Source: UBA685 sp049890215
GTDB lineage: Bacteria; Pseudomonadota; Alphaproteobacteria; Puniceispirillales; Puniceispirillaceae
Reading direction: 5' to 3'
DNA length: 64,000 nt
Assembly: GCA_049890215.1 (NCBI GenBank)
Contig: JBMHBX010000064.1
Coordinates: forward strand, 1-64,000
Shown here: piece after piece, positions 51,939-60,796 of the stretch
Numbering within the stretch: position 1 is the stretch's first letter
Layout of the letters: every line of letters starts with the position of its first letter
The notes under the pieces: generated by a model
What the model saw: only the letters and a program-made list of their open reading frames with translations
Databases searched by the model: none
What the model was told of the DNA's origin: nothing
Program-made: the position numbers and the translations under genes

Positions 51939-52862
51939 TTATGAAAAAGCGCTCTGTAACAACCGGCTTTGTTCGATGATGGCCTCAGTGACAGCTTTTT
52001 TATAGGCGCGAAGATCTGTTGCCATTTGTGCCTCTTTGCAAAAGATAATGCCGCGTGAAGAGTTCACAAGCCCTTTGGTGAAGGCGCCGTCTTTTTTGCC
52101 AAGTGCAATGGTGGCATGGGCAGGGCCGGCACCCTGAGCGCCAAAACCCGGGATGAGGAAAGGCGCGTGGGGTAAGATGGCGCGCAAGTCTTCTGCCTGT
52201 TCAGGCACAGTTGCCCCTGCCACAATGCCAAAAGAAGATAAGCCTGATGAGCCTGTTTGCTCTGCAATCAAAGGGGCAAGATCATGCGCCAGTTTCTGAT
52301 AGACAAGAGGCGCGCTTTGCGCTGTATCAAGAGGCAATTCCTGTAAGTCTGCGGCGCCGGGATTGGAGGTTCGCACCAAAATAAACAAACCGCTTTGTGT
52401 TCTGATAGCCTGTTCCATAAATGGTGACAGCGTATCAAGCCCCATCCACGGGTTCACTGTCAGAGCATCACTTGGGAAAGGTGCCTCATGACCAAGATAG
52501 GCTTCAGCATAGGCTAAAGAGGTTGAGCCAATATCGCCTCTTTTGGCATCCATTATGACCAAAAGGCCTGCTTGTTGTGCCGCTTTGGCTGTCTCGGCCA
52601 GAATGGCCATCCCTTCGGGGCCAAAAGATTCAAACATGGCAGCTTGTGGTTTAATGGCAGGCACCAAAGGCGCGGCCGCTTCGATGAGTGTCAGGGCAAA
52701 ATCACGAAGCCCCCGCAATCCAATTTTGCCATTATCATGAAAAAGCGGCGAGAAAAGCGCTTTATGAGGGTCTATGCCCATACATAAGGGCGTGCCTGTT
52801 CTGGCAAGTGCTAAGGCGAGCCTGTCGCCAAAAGGCTGTGTGGTTGCGATCTTATCTGTCAT
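51939..52862 (-). CDS. pyrF: Orotidine 5'-phosphate decarboxylase (type 2)
   Basis: This 307-residue enzyme has LCMGIDPHKALF near the start, AIKPQAAMFESFGPEGMAIL, the catalytic Asp/Lys motif VIMDAKRGDIGSTS, and a phosphate-binding C-terminal FLIPGFGAQGAG with VNSSRGIIF. The length and motif order are those of the longer type 2 branch. It makes UMP. Its ATG shares one base with the gapR stop (TAATG), indicating coupled translation. Confidence 0.94.
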   Translation of the reverse strand: MTDKIATTQPFGDRLALALARTGTPLCMGIDPHKALFSPLFHDNGKIGLRGLRDFALTLIEAAAPLVPAIKPQAAMFESFGPEGMAILAETAKAAQQAGLLVIMDAKRGDIGSTSLAYAEAYLGHEAPFPSDALTVNPWMGLDTLSPFMEQAIRTQSGLFILVRTSNPGAADLQELPLDTAQSAPLVYQKLAHDLAPLIAEQTGSSGLSSFGIVAGATVPEQAEDLRAILPHAPFLIPGFGAQGAGPAHATIALGKKDGAFTKGLVNSSRGIIFCKEAQMATDLRAYKKAVTEAIIEQSRLLQSAFS

Positions 52863-53113
52863 TATTCAAGCGGCATGCCAAGTGCATCACGATAGGTTGA
52901 TAATAACATATCCTGCTCTGCCAGAATGTCTTTATCCATGGCTCTGATTTTGACGATTTGACGCATAACCTTAGGCTCAAAACCTGTGGCTTTGGCTTCG
53001 GTATAGATATCTCTGATATCTGCCATCAGGGCGCGTTTTTCTTCTTCGAGGCGCTCAATACGCTCAATATATTGGCGAAGTTGATCTGCGCCTGTTTGTC
53101 CTGTCACGCTCAT
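52862..53113 (-). CDS. gapR: GapR family DNA-binding protein (DUF2312)
   Basis: This 83-residue protein matches GapR: LRQYIERIERLEEEKRALMADIRDIYTEAKATGFEPKVMRQIVKIR, followed by an acidic DILAEQDMLLSTYRDALGM tail. In Caulobacter, GapR is a nucleoid-associated clamp that binds overtwisted or AT-rich DNA ahead of replication and transcription. Lysines and arginines of the first long helices (KR, KATGFEPK, KIR) are the expected DNA contacts. Here it sits inside an operon with DUF1244 upstream and pyrF downstream. Confidence 0.92.
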   Translation of the reverse strand: MSVTGQTGADQLRQYIERIERLEEEKRALMADIRDIYTEAKATGFEPKVMRQIVKIRAMDKDILAEQDMLLSTYRDALGMPLE

Positions 53114-53139
53114 GAATGAAATCCTGTTATATGTGGTTG

Positions 53140-53463
53140 TTATTTTGTATCTTGAGGCTGTTTTGCAAAAGCGGCCATTTGGTCCGATGTGGCTTCAGTC
53201 TGATAGCGGGCTTTCCAGTCATCATATGACATACCATAGATGATGTGCCTTGCGCCGTCTTTATCAAGATCATGGCCTGAAGCCTGTGCTGCTTCCATAT
53301 ACCAGCGTGATAAGCAGTTGCGGCAAAAGCCGGATAAATTCATTAAATCAATATTTTGCACATCTGTTCGCTCTTGCAAATGGGCGACCAGACGCCGGAA
53401 GGCTGCTGCTTCCAATTGTGTTTTCTGATCATCTGACATGGGTTGTGAGGTCTCATGTGACAT
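53140..53463 (-). CDS. DUF1244 domain protein
   Basis: This protein of about 107 residues has the DUF1244 signature FRRLVAHLQERTDVQNIDLMNLSGFCRNCLSRWYMEAA, including the CRNC cysteine pair, and AxxIIYGMSYDDWKARYQ. Its function is unknown. ATG at 53463 (MSHETSQ) has AAAGG upstream on the minus strand and fits better than the first Met of the open frame at 53508. It lies 26 bases before gapR. Confidence 0.85.
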   Translation of the reverse strand: MSHETSQPMSDDQKTQLEAAAFRRLVAHLQERTDVQNIDLMNLSGFCRNCLSRWYMEAAQASGHDLDKDGARHIIYGMSYDDWKARYQTEATSDQMAAFAKQPQDTK

Positions 53464-53521
53464 GGCGGGGCACCTTTGCAAAAGGGTGTTTATCGTGGCC
53501 GATATCATATCTGTTTTGTAT

Positions 53522-53576
53522 GGGTTTGAAAACAGGGATTTGGAAACAGGGATTTGAAAAAGGGGATTTGAGAAGA
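53522..53576. repeat. Short tandem repeat, four near-identical 13-14 base units
   Basis: GGGATTTG begins units at 53535, 53549 and 53563, exactly 14 bases apart (GGGATTTGGAAACA, GGGATTTGAAAAAG, GGGATTTGAGAAGA). A 13-base variant GGGTTTGAAAACA precedes them at 53522. A fifth GGGA begins at 53577. The array lies in the gap between DUF1244 (minus) and mntR (plus). Confidence 0.75.
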
Positions 53577-53631
53577 GGGAGGGCTTCTTGTGCCCTGATG
53601 GTTTTTGCGGGTGACAAATAAGTTTGCATCG

Positions 53632-53654
53632 GCTAAATTTTTTGAAAATTTAGC
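53632..53654. promoter_or_regulatory. Large palindrome upstream of mntR
   Basis: GCTAAATTTT (53632-53641) and AAAATTTAGC (53645-53654) form a perfect 10-bp inverted repeat with a three-base centre, 42 bases before the mntR start. Size and position suit an operator for a dimeric DtxR-type repressor, so autoregulation by MntR is the simplest reading. It is not followed by a T-run. Confidence 0.55.
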
Positions 53655-53696
53655 AAAACCGGCCCCATGCCGCTTGTTAAGAAGTAGGACCACATC

Positions 53697-54104
53697 ATGG
53701 ATGATTCTGTATCAGCAGCAAAATTTGAACGTATCCGCAAAGCCCATCTGTCTGAAGTCATGGAAGATTATGTGGAAATGATAGCTGATCTGATTGAAGA
53801 GACAGGAGAGGCCCGGGCGGTTGATCTGGCAGCCAGATTCGGTGTCACAAGCCCGACCGTCAATGCCACAATTCAGCGCCTGAAGCGTGACGGGCTTGTG
53901 GATGCGCGCCCTTACCGGTCTATTTTCCTGACCAAAGAAGGGGAAAAGCTTGCGAATGCCTGTAAAGAGCGTCACCAGATTGTGCATGATTTTCTGGTCT
54001 CTATCGGGGTGCCAAGTGATATCGCTGATGCTGATGCTGAAGGCATGGAGCACCATATCTCTGAGTTCACCTTATCGTTGTTCAAAAAGGCTATTTCACG
54101 ATAA
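53697..54104 (+). CDS. mntR: Manganese-responsive transcriptional regulator MntR (DtxR family)
   Basis: This 135-residue protein has an N-terminal winged helix (EDYVEMIADLIEETGEARAVDLAARFGVTSPTVNATIQRLKRDGLV; wing YRSIFLTKEG) and a C-terminal dimerisation/metal domain with RHQIVHDFLVSIGVPSDIADADAEGMEHHISEFT. Metal-ligand-type residues are the Glu, His and Asp of KERHQIVHDF and EGMEHHIS. No manganese transporter gene is in the window. The 3' end overlaps the convergent glycosyltransferase by 14 bases. Confidence 0.92.
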   Translation: MDDSVSAAKFERIRKAHLSEVMEDYVEMIADLIEETGEARAVDLAARFGVTSPTVNATIQRLKRDGLVDARPYRSIFLTKEGEKLANACKERHQIVHDFLVSIGVPSDIADADAEGMEHHISEFTLSLFKKAISR

Positions 54105-55566
54105 AAAAGACTTTATGGCGGGTGCGTTTGTCACTGATTTGGGTGATAGACTCACCAACAGGGCCGGTGGCATCTACAAAGGCTGAGGGGCGTGCGCCAT
54201 CGCGGCCTGTGAGTAGTAAAAAGGGCCCTTTATCCATTGGTGATAAAGCGTGGTTTAATTCAAAATGACTGCCGGGCCTGTTATCTTCATCAAATACTTT
54301 AACGGAAAAAGCGCTGTCATGAAGGTGCCATGATAACAGGGCTGCTTCGGCGCGTCTGTCTGCGATGATGGTTGTGATGTTATAGCGCTCGGCAATCGCG
54401 ATGGTGTCTGTTGCAAGTTCTTGCCATCCGCGCAGGCGGCGCAAGGGATCAGAGGCAGGTGTGAGAGCGCCCATATGCCCTGCCGCAACGCCAAAGCTTA
54501 TCAGCAAAGCGGCAAAGACATTCACAGATAAAGCAAGCTTGCCCCAAAAAGAGCTGATAAGCTGTGTTTTGCCATCTTGTGCCAGTGCGCACCCGATTAC
54601 TATGCAGGCAGTCGGCCATGCGGTGGCGGCCCAATTGGCATTGGCTGTCTTCAAATAGGCCTGAATCGTCATGATGATCAAAACAGGCAGGCTGAAGCAT
54701 AATAGCATCTTTATAAATGCCGAATTCGCAAGGCGGTTGCGGCGCATAAGGCAGGCCGCAAACATAATGAAAGCCACAGGTCCTATCACCGCAGATTGCG
54801 ATATGAAAAATTCAAACGCATTCTCAAAGCTATATAAAGGGGCGGCAAGATCAGCATTTTCGCCTAAATGGGCAAAGGTAATGCCGCCATGATAGAGATT
54901 CCAAATCAAATTCGGGGCGCTTGTGATAAGAGCGCCTGCAAGAAGAAGACAAAAAGCGCGCAGACGCTCTGTTAGGGGCCGGTTGGTGGGCAAAGCCAGA
55001 GATAAGGCGCATCCTATGATAAAATAAATCGCGGCATATTTGGCAAGAAGTCCAATGCCGATGATAAGACCGGCGCGGAAATAAAGCCTATCATCCTGTG
55101 TTGTCTGCGCTTCGAAAAACACAAGCAATGCAAGGGCCCATGGCAGTAATAATAAGGTATCAGTTGAGATGACAAAAGATCCCAAAGAGACGATTGGCAG
55201 GCTCATCCATAACAGGGCCGCCCATCTGCCTGCTGAGGGGCTGTGATAGCGCCATGCGATCGCAAATAAAATAAGGGCAATGCCCAGATGGATAAAAGGG
55301 GTTGCGGCGCGCGCTGCGATGGTGGAGGCGCCAAACAGGCTGTCCATAAGCCCTAAATACCAGCCAATAAGAGGTGGTTTTGAATAATAGCCAAAATCAA
55401 GCGCCTGTCCCCAAAGCCAGTATTGCGCCTCATCCACTCCAAATTCAAGCGGCGTTAAGATAATCGCACAAAGGCGGATGAGCGCAAGTGCGCCTAAGGC
55501 GGCCAATAAGGGGCGCTCTTGTGAGGCGATTGTGATCATTTTTGGAAGGGGGGCTGCTTGTATCAT
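54091..55566 (-). CDS. GT39/ArnT-like membrane glycosyltransferase
   Basis: This 491-residue polytopic membrane protein has about 11-12 hydrophobic segments. Near residue 43 is the DEAQYWLWGQ motif (catalytic Asp/Glu of the first outer loop) followed by FGYYSKPPLIGWYL, typical of PMT/ArnT-type enzymes that transfer a sugar from a polyprenyl-phosphate donor. The acceptor could be lipid A, another glycan or a protein; it is not determinable here. A soluble C-terminal part follows after about residue 385. Confidence 0.85.
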   Translation of the reverse strand: MIQAAPLPKMITIASQERPLLAALGALALIRLCAIILTPLEFGVDEAQYWLWGQALDFGYYSKPPLIGWYLGLMDSLFGASTIAARAATPFIHLGIALILFAIAWRYHSPSAGRWAALLWMSLPIVSLGSFVISTDTLLLLPWALALLVFFEAQTTQDDRLYFRAGLIIGIGLLAKYAAIYFIIGCALSLALPTNRPLTERLRAFCLLLAGALITSAPNLIWNLYHGGITFAHLGENADLAAPLYSFENAFEFFISQSAVIGPVAFIMFAACLMRRNRLANSAFIKMLLCFSLPVLIIMTIQAYLKTANANWAATAWPTACIVIGCALAQDGKTQLISSFWGKLALSVNVFAALLISFGVAAGHMGALTPASDPLRRLRGWQELATDTIAIAERYNITTIIADRRAEAALLSWHLHDSAFSVKVFDEDNRPGSHFELNHALSPMDKGPFLLLTGRDGARPSAFVDATGPVGESITQISDKRTRHKVFFIVK

Positions 55567-55732
55567 TATCCTGTTGATATAGATTATGAACTGGAATCGT
55601 CTCTAGCTTTATGGCAGATAGGCGGGGGGAGTGCAAAGATATGTTATCATGCACTCTTTCGCTTCACATCATGCCGGAGGCGCTGGTATTGGCACGATAC
55701 AAGATGATAAGGATAAAAAGGGCTGTCCTGAT

Positions 55733-56161
55733 ATGAGGCAAACACCTGCAGATATCGCACTTGAGATTATTGATGAATTTTCCTTTTTTGATGATTGGGC
55801 AGATAAATACCAACATCTGATTGATCAGGGGCGTCATCTGCCTGAGCTGGATGACGCTTACCGGCAGGAGGCTTATATTCTCAAAGGGTGTCAGTCTGTT
55901 GTCTATTTCGCGCATGATATAGATGATGAGGGCAGATTGATCTTTCATGCCTCGTCTGATGCGGCGATTGTTCAGGGGCTTGTCGCGTTATTATTGCGTG
56001 TGTATTCAGGCCAGAGGCCATCTGATATTATGGCAACTGACGCCAGCTTTGTCGGACAAATTGGCCTTGATAAACATTTATCAGCGACCAGAAAAACAGG
56101 TCTTGCCTCGATGGTGAGTGCCATTCACAAGGCAGCCAGTGACGCCATCAATAGCGCATAG
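55733..56161 (+). CDS. sufE: SufE family sulfur transfer protein
   Basis: This protein of about 142 residues has IIDEFSFFDDWADKYQHLIDQGRHLPEL, the active cysteine in ILKGCQSVVYF, and LVALLLRVYSGQRPSDIMATDASFV. SufE accepts persulfide sulfur from a SufS-type desulfurase for Fe-S assembly. The open frame reaches back to 55631, but family N-termini begin near this ATG; the ribosome-binding site is not clear for either start. No other suf gene is nearby. Confidence 0.88.
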   Translation: MRQTPADIALEIIDEFSFFDDWADKYQHLIDQGRHLPELDDAYRQEAYILKGCQSVVYFAHDIDDEGRLIFHASSDAAIVQGLVALLLRVYSGQRPSDIMATDASFVGQIGLDKHLSATRKTGLASMVSAIHKAASDAINSA

Positions 56162-56205
56162 CAAAGAGGTTTATGGTCACTTCAGGCTTTGAGGGGCAGC
56201 CAGCC

Positions 56206-57198
56206 CTATTCGGGGGCGCGTTCTGTGCGCGGCGTCTTGCCATAGGTTTCGCGGTAACATTTTGAGAAATGAGACGCTGAGACAAAGCCGCAGGCAAGAG
56301 CGACTGATAAAATAGACAAAGAGGTTTGGCGCAATAAATGGCGTGCTCTGGCAAGTCGTAAGTTCAGATAATAACGTGTTGGTGTTGTGCTTAGATATTT
56401 GCGGAAAAGCCTCTCTAGCTGACGTGTCGATAATGCGGCCTCTTTGGCAAGCATTGTCTGTGACATAGGCTCTTCTAAATTAGCTTCCATCATCCCGACC
56501 ACTGTCAGTAATTTTGGATGTGAGACGCCAAGGCGTGAGCGCAACTCCATTCTCTGGCGATCTGAGGGGTCTCTGATACGGTCATGAATAAACTGATCAG
56601 AGACTTGCGCTGCGATTGACTGGCCATGTATTTGCGAAATCAAATAAAGCATCATATCCAATGAGGCTGTGCCACCTGAGCAGGTAATGCGGTTATTATT
56701 GATTTCAAATAACTCATTTGTGATTTCAAGATGCGGGAATTGTTCGGACAAACCGTCAATATTCTCCCAATGGATTGTGCATCTTGTGTCATTCAAAAGG
56801 CCAGAGGCAGCCAGAACATAGGTGCCAGTGCAAATAGCGCCGACAATGGCGCCCTGCCTGTCTAGCTTGCGGGCAGCGTTTAGAATAGATTGATCAACAT
56901 AATCCTGGACATCAATGCCGCTACAAATAAAAACAAGTCGGCAATCAGCCAACTCATTAATATCACTTATGGCATCAACACTCACGCCATTAGAGGCCGT
57001 TATGCGTGCATTTGACGGGCTGGCAATCACCCAGTCAAATAATGATTCAGCAGCCACACGATTGGCAACACGCAATGGTTCAATCGCCGCAGAAAACGCA
57101 ATCATAGAAAAATTCGGAACAAGCAGAAAGCCAACTTTGATTGTGCCAGCCGATTTGCTTGAAAGCAGAACATCTTTGATTTTATCGTCTGTAATCAC
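56206..57198 (-). CDS. GlxA family transcriptional regulator (DJ-1/PfpI plus AraC)
   Basis: This 330-residue regulator has an N-terminal DJ-1/PfpI-like domain (about 20-195; KVGFLLVPNFSMIAFSAAIEPLRVANRV, VGAICTGTYVLAASGLL with the elbow Cys) and a C-terminal AraC-type double helix-turn-helix (about 230-325; LAKEAALSTRQLERLFRKYL, ILSVALACGFVSASHFSKCYRETYG). It resembles the GbdR/CdhR group that responds to glycine betaine, carnitine or related compounds. A betB gene lies 3.6 kb away, so a methylated-amine signal is plausible but unproven. Confidence 0.88.
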   Translation of the reverse strand: MITDDKIKDVLLSSKSAGTIKVGFLLVPNFSMIAFSAAIEPLRVANRVAAESLFDWVIASPSNARITASNGVSVDAISDINELADCRLVFICSGIDVQDYVDQSILNAARKLDRQGAIVGAICTGTYVLAASGLLNDTRCTIHWENIDGLSEQFPHLEITNELFEINNNRITCSGGTASLDMMLYLISQIHGQSIAAQVSDQFIHDRIRDPSDRQRMELRSRLGVSHPKLLTVVGMMEANLEEPMSQTMLAKEAALSTRQLERLFRKYLSTTPTRYYLNLRLARARHLLRQTSLSILSVALACGFVSASHFSKCYRETYGKTPRTERAPE

Positions 57199-57384
57199 GT
57201 GACAATACTACCTTGTTAACTCATCTAATCTTTACCATTAAGTGAAATTCTAAAAAAAGAAAACAAAAACTATCTATAAATTGCGAAGTTGGCCCCATTT
57301 TATAAGGCAGTACAATTTTGCCATTTACAAAGCACAGGCGCCTTTTTGCTTTTGATTATGATGGCTATCTGATAGGCAGTGATC

Positions 57385-58185
57385 ATGACAAGTAGTGTTA
57401 TCACATCACCTGCCAATAAAGATATAAAGCTTTTGCGATCTCTGCATGAGCGCAAATATCGCAAACAAACCGGCTGGTTTCTGGCCGAAGGTATGCGCAT
57501 TTGCCGTGAAGCGATCAGCCTTGGCCATGCACCTGTGCGTCTTGTCTATGCGCAAGGGCGCCAGGATGATGATAAAATGAAAGCCCTGATAGAGGCATGT
57601 TTGTCTTCTGGTGGCAGGGCGATGGCAGTTGACCCTGATTTGCTGGGGCGTATCAGCCGCAAAGATAATCCTCAGATGGTCATAGGCGCTTTTCACCAAA
57701 AATGGGAAGATACCAAAATCATAACGCCGCAAAAAGACAGATTATGGATAGCGCTGGACAGAGTGCGTGACCCCGGCAATCTTGGCACCATTATGCGGAC
57801 CGCTGATGCGGTTGGGGCAACAGGTTTATTGCTGATAGAAGATTGCACAGATCCTTATTCTCTTGAGGCAGTGCGCGCATCTATGGGCGCTGTGTTTAAT
57901 GTCAAACTTATCAGGGTCAGTGAAGCTGCGTTCCACCAGTTTGCCGCAAGCTGGCAGGGCGAGATCATCGGCACGGCCCTGCAGGCATCAGTTGATTACA
58001 GAGACGCTGATTATAGCAAGCCGACCATCATGTTAATGGGTAATGAGCAGGCAGGGCTGACAGAGGCTTTGCGTGCAGATGCCACACAGCTTATCAGAAT
58101 GCCTATGTGCGGGCGTTCAGACAGTCTTAATCTGGCAGTGGCAACAGGTATCAGCCTTTATGAATGGCTAAGGGTGCGTGGCTGA
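57385..58185 (+). CDS. TrmH/SpoU family RNA 2'-O-methyltransferase
   Basis: This protein of about 266 residues has an N-terminal substrate-binding domain (LLRSLHERKYRKQTGWFLAEGMRICREA) and a C-terminal SPOUT domain with ALDRVRDPGNLGTIMRTADAVGATGLLL, LMGNEQAGLT and MPMCGRSDSLNLAVATGISLYEW, the three SpoU motifs. It methylates a ribose in rRNA or tRNA; the exact site is not clear. An in-frame GTG two codons earlier is an alternative start. Confidence 0.92.
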   Translation: MTSSVITSPANKDIKLLRSLHERKYRKQTGWFLAEGMRICREAISLGHAPVRLVYAQGRQDDDKMKALIEACLSSGGRAMAVDPDLLGRISRKDNPQMVIGAFHQKWEDTKIITPQKDRLWIALDRVRDPGNLGTIMRTADAVGATGLLLIEDCTDPYSLEAVRASMGAVFNVKLIRVSEAAFHQFAASWQGEIIGTALQASVDYRDADYSKPTIMLMGNEQAGLTEALRADATQLIRMPMCGRSDSLNLAVATGISLYEWLRVRG

Positions 58186-58191
58186 CTTACA

Positions 58192-59115
58192 TTAGGCAGG
58201 CAGATTGTGATAACGCACAAATAATGCCTGACCAATGGCACGCGGATCATCACTTGCTTCAACAATGCCAAGCTCACCAGAGGTGATGGTCCCTTGTCTG
58301 TTTGATAATGCCTGTGCCATCGCGCTATGGACTGACAGGGTTGAAGTGCGGATGGCATAGATGGTCAGTACCATAAAAATGGCCTCATCAGATAACAGGC
58401 CGGCACATAAGGACAGTAATTTTGGCAAATCATCTTCCAGACGCCAGACTTCGCCCTTAGGCCCTCTGCCATATTTTGGCGGGTCTAATATAATGCCATC
58501 ATAAAGATTGCCGCGCCGCGATTCTCTTTCTACAAATTTCAGGCAATCATCTGTGATATAGCGGATAGGGGCGTCCTGCATGGCTGAGAGATCGCGATTT
58601 TCAAAGGCCTGTGCCACCGCTTTTTTCGAGGCATCTATATGTGTGACTTGTGCGCCTGCGGCGGCTGCGTGAAGTGAGGCGGCCCCTGTATAAGCAAATA
58701 AATTCAAAATGCGCGGCGCCCGTTTATGATGAGCGCAAAATGCTTCGATCGCCGTTGCGCAAAATTGCCAATGGCCGGATTGTTCAGGGAAAAAGGCAAG
58801 ATGGCGAAACGGGGTAGGGCTTGCATAAAAGCGGATAGTCTCAAAGCGCATTTCCCATTTTTCAGGCAAATCTGTGGCTAACTGCCAACGCCCGCCCTTG
58901 TCAGGATCATCAGATGAAGCAACAAACCGCCCTGCGGCTTTGGCCCAGATATCCTTGCCAAGGCGCTGAGGCCACATCGCCTGAGGTTCAGGCCTGATAA
59001 AGCTATATGGCCCGAAGCGTTCCAGTTTTAAGCCTTCGCCTGAATCAAGCAAGGCATAATCGTGCCAGTCATCGGTGAGAGAAATCTGTCCCGTGGAAAA
59101 ACCGAATTTTGTCAT
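58192..59115 (-). CDS. Class I SAM-dependent methyltransferase, RlmI-like
   Basis: This protein of about 307 residues has a C-terminal Rossmann methyltransferase domain: motif I ILNLFAYTGAASLHAAAAGAQVTHIDASKKAVAQAFENRDL, and the catalytic DGIILDPPKYGRGPKGEVW, which is the DPP-K form of m5C rRNA methyltransferases such as RlmI. The N-terminal third is acidic and lacks a clear PUA domain, so the RNA target is uncertain. The ATG at 59115 (MTKFGF) is preferred over an in-frame ATG at 59145. Confidence 0.82.
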   Translation of the reverse strand: MTKFGFSTGQISLTDDWHDYALLDSGEGLKLERFGPYSFIRPEPQAMWPQRLGKDIWAKAAGRFVASSDDPDKGGRWQLATDLPEKWEMRFETIRFYASPTPFRHLAFFPEQSGHWQFCATAIEAFCAHHKRAPRILNLFAYTGAASLHAAAAGAQVTHIDASKKAVAQAFENRDLSAMQDAPIRYITDDCLKFVERESRRGNLYDGIILDPPKYGRGPKGEVWRLEDDLPKLLSLCAGLLSDEAIFMVLTIYAIRTSTLSVHSAMAQALSNRQGTITSGELGIVEASDDPRAIGQALFVRYHNLPA

Positions 59116-59280
59116 AATATGATGGTTCTCTTTGTGGCAGGGCAAATAGCGCTTATGTCAGGCACCTTGCCTGTAAAAAGGCGCTTTAGGCAAGTATAAC
59201 TGGCAAAGATTAGAAAAATAACCTAAGATCATGCAGTATATTTTACCAAAATAGGAAAAATTTCCAAAAAGGGAGGTTTT

Positions 59281-59745
59281 ATGGACAGAATTGACCGACA
59301 AATTTTGACGATTTTACAAAAAGACGCCTCTTTGCCTGTGGCGGATGTGGCGCGCAAAGTTGGTTTATCAGTCACCCCTTGTTGGCGGCGCATTCAAAAG
59401 ATGGAAGAAGACGGGGTCATCCAGGGGCGCGTGGCTTTGTTAAATGGTCAGAAAATTGGCATGGGCATGAGTGTGTTTGTGGCCATTAAGACAGATGAGC
59501 ATAACGCTGTCTGGCTTGATAAATTTGCCTCATCAGTGGCAGGTTTTCCTGAGGTGGTGGAATTTTATCGTATGTCAGGGGATGTCGATTATCTTTTGCG
59601 TGTGGTTGTGCCTGATATGGCAGCTTATGATGTGTTTTATAAAAAGCTGATCGGGTCTGTGAAGCTGAAGGATGTCAGCTCAAGCTTTGCCATGGAAGAG
59701 ATAAAATATACGACTGCATTACCATTGCCAGAGGCGCGAGATTAA
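59281..59745 (+). CDS. Lrp/AsnC family transcriptional regulator
   Basis: This 154-residue protein has an N-terminal AsnC-type helix-turn-helix (DRIDRQILTILQKDASLPVADVARKVGLSVTPCWRRIQKMEEDGVIQG) and a C-terminal RAM ligand-binding domain (VFVAIKTDEHN, VVEFYRMSGDVDYLLRVVVPDMAAYDVFYKKLIG). GGGAGG lies just before the ATG. Its neighbours are unrelated and the effector, probably an amino acid, is unknown. Confidence 0.94.
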   Translation: MDRIDRQILTILQKDASLPVADVARKVGLSVTPCWRRIQKMEEDGVIQGRVALLNGQKIGMGMSVFVAIKTDEHNAVWLDKFASSVAGFPEVVEFYRMSGDVDYLLRVVVPDMAAYDVFYKKLIGSVKLKDVSSSFAMEEIKYTTALPLPEARD

Positions 59746-59770
59746 ATGCAGGATTATCATTAAAGTGGGT

Positions 59771-60796
59771 TTATAGGGGCGAATCCAGAAGTGCCTGCCA
59801 GTTCGCAGAGGCTGTCTTCTGGTCAAAAACAGGGTGACGGGCTCTGTCATAGCAGGCTTGTTGTAATTGCCAAAGCGCGTCAGGGTCATCTGCCAGACGA
59901 CAAATCTCTTTTGCATAGGGCACAGGGTCATCAAAGCCAAAGACAGGCGCGGTGCGCCCGTCATCAAGACAATGGCGTGCCCCGTTGGTCGGGCTTGATA
60001 AAATAGCGCAACCAGCACCCATTGCCTCCGGATAGACATAGCCAAAAGGCTCATCATAAGAGGGGATGACCATCACGGACAGGCGCGATAAAAAGCTGTC
60101 AAAATCTGTCCAGCCAAGAAGCGTAACCGGCGCGCCATGTGCGTGATTAAGCGCCTTTATCTCTGCGGCAAGTGGTCCTGTGCCGCCAAGTTCAAATTGA
60201 ATCCGGGGATGTGTTTGTTTCACGATTGCCGCTATTTTGATAAATAAAGATAAGTTTTTTTTGGCCACCATACGCCCGGCCGCGCCAATGATAAGAGGCT
60301 GATTTGGGCTCGGTTTTGCCGGTGTTTTTAGCGGTGTTTTTGGCAGGGTGTGAAAATGCGGTATCAGGGCAAGCCTGTCATGAGGCCAGCCTGCCGCCAA
60401 AGCCTTGTCAATGCCATCTTGAGTCAGGCAAACAAGCTTGTGGCAATGGTGAAATTGTTGTGGTTTGTCATTATGGCAAATGCCGATAACAGTGCTGGCA
60501 TGGCGCCGCAAGCCTTTGGCCATAAAGCCATTATGGCATAAGGCAAAGCGTGTGTCAGGCACGTCTGATATCAGCCTTGTTGCAACAGGCAGGTGGCGCC
60601 AGACAAGTCTTTGCCAGTCAGATAAACAGATATTTGGCACCTGATTATCTTGTGCACAGGTCAAAAAATCAGACTCTGGTGCCAGTATCGTGATGTCGTA
60701 GGGTGCGTGTTGTTGCAACAAGCTTAGCTGATCACGCAAAGCGCGCTGAATGCCGCCTGCTGATCTGTCTGATGTGGCGATCAGAATAGAGGTCAT
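59771..60796 (-). CDS. GT4-type glycosyltransferase
   Basis: This 341-residue GT-B enzyme has a short N-terminal domain starting TSILIATSDRSAGGIQRALRDQLSLL and the C-terminal donor site IIGAAGRMVAKKNLSLFIKIAAIVKQ and PSYDEPFGYVYPEAMGAGCAILSSPTNGARHCL with the E-x7-E pattern. It likely transfers a sugar from a nucleotide donor. Its start overlaps the betB stop by four bases (ATGA), an unusual partnership. Confidence 0.88.
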   Translation of the reverse strand: MTSILIATSDRSAGGIQRALRDQLSLLQQHAPYDITILAPESDFLTCAQDNQVPNICLSDWQRLVWRHLPVATRLISDVPDTRFALCHNGFMAKGLRRHASTVIGICHNDKPQQFHHCHKLVCLTQDGIDKALAAGWPHDRLALIPHFHTLPKTPLKTPAKPSPNQPLIIGAAGRMVAKKNLSLFIKIAAIVKQTHPRIQFELGGTGPLAAEIKALNHAHGAPVTLLGWTDFDSFLSRLSVMVIPSYDEPFGYVYPEAMGAGCAILSSPTNGARHCLDDGRTAPVFGFDDPVPYAKEICRLADDPDALWQLQQACYDRARHPVFDQKTASANWQALLDSPL

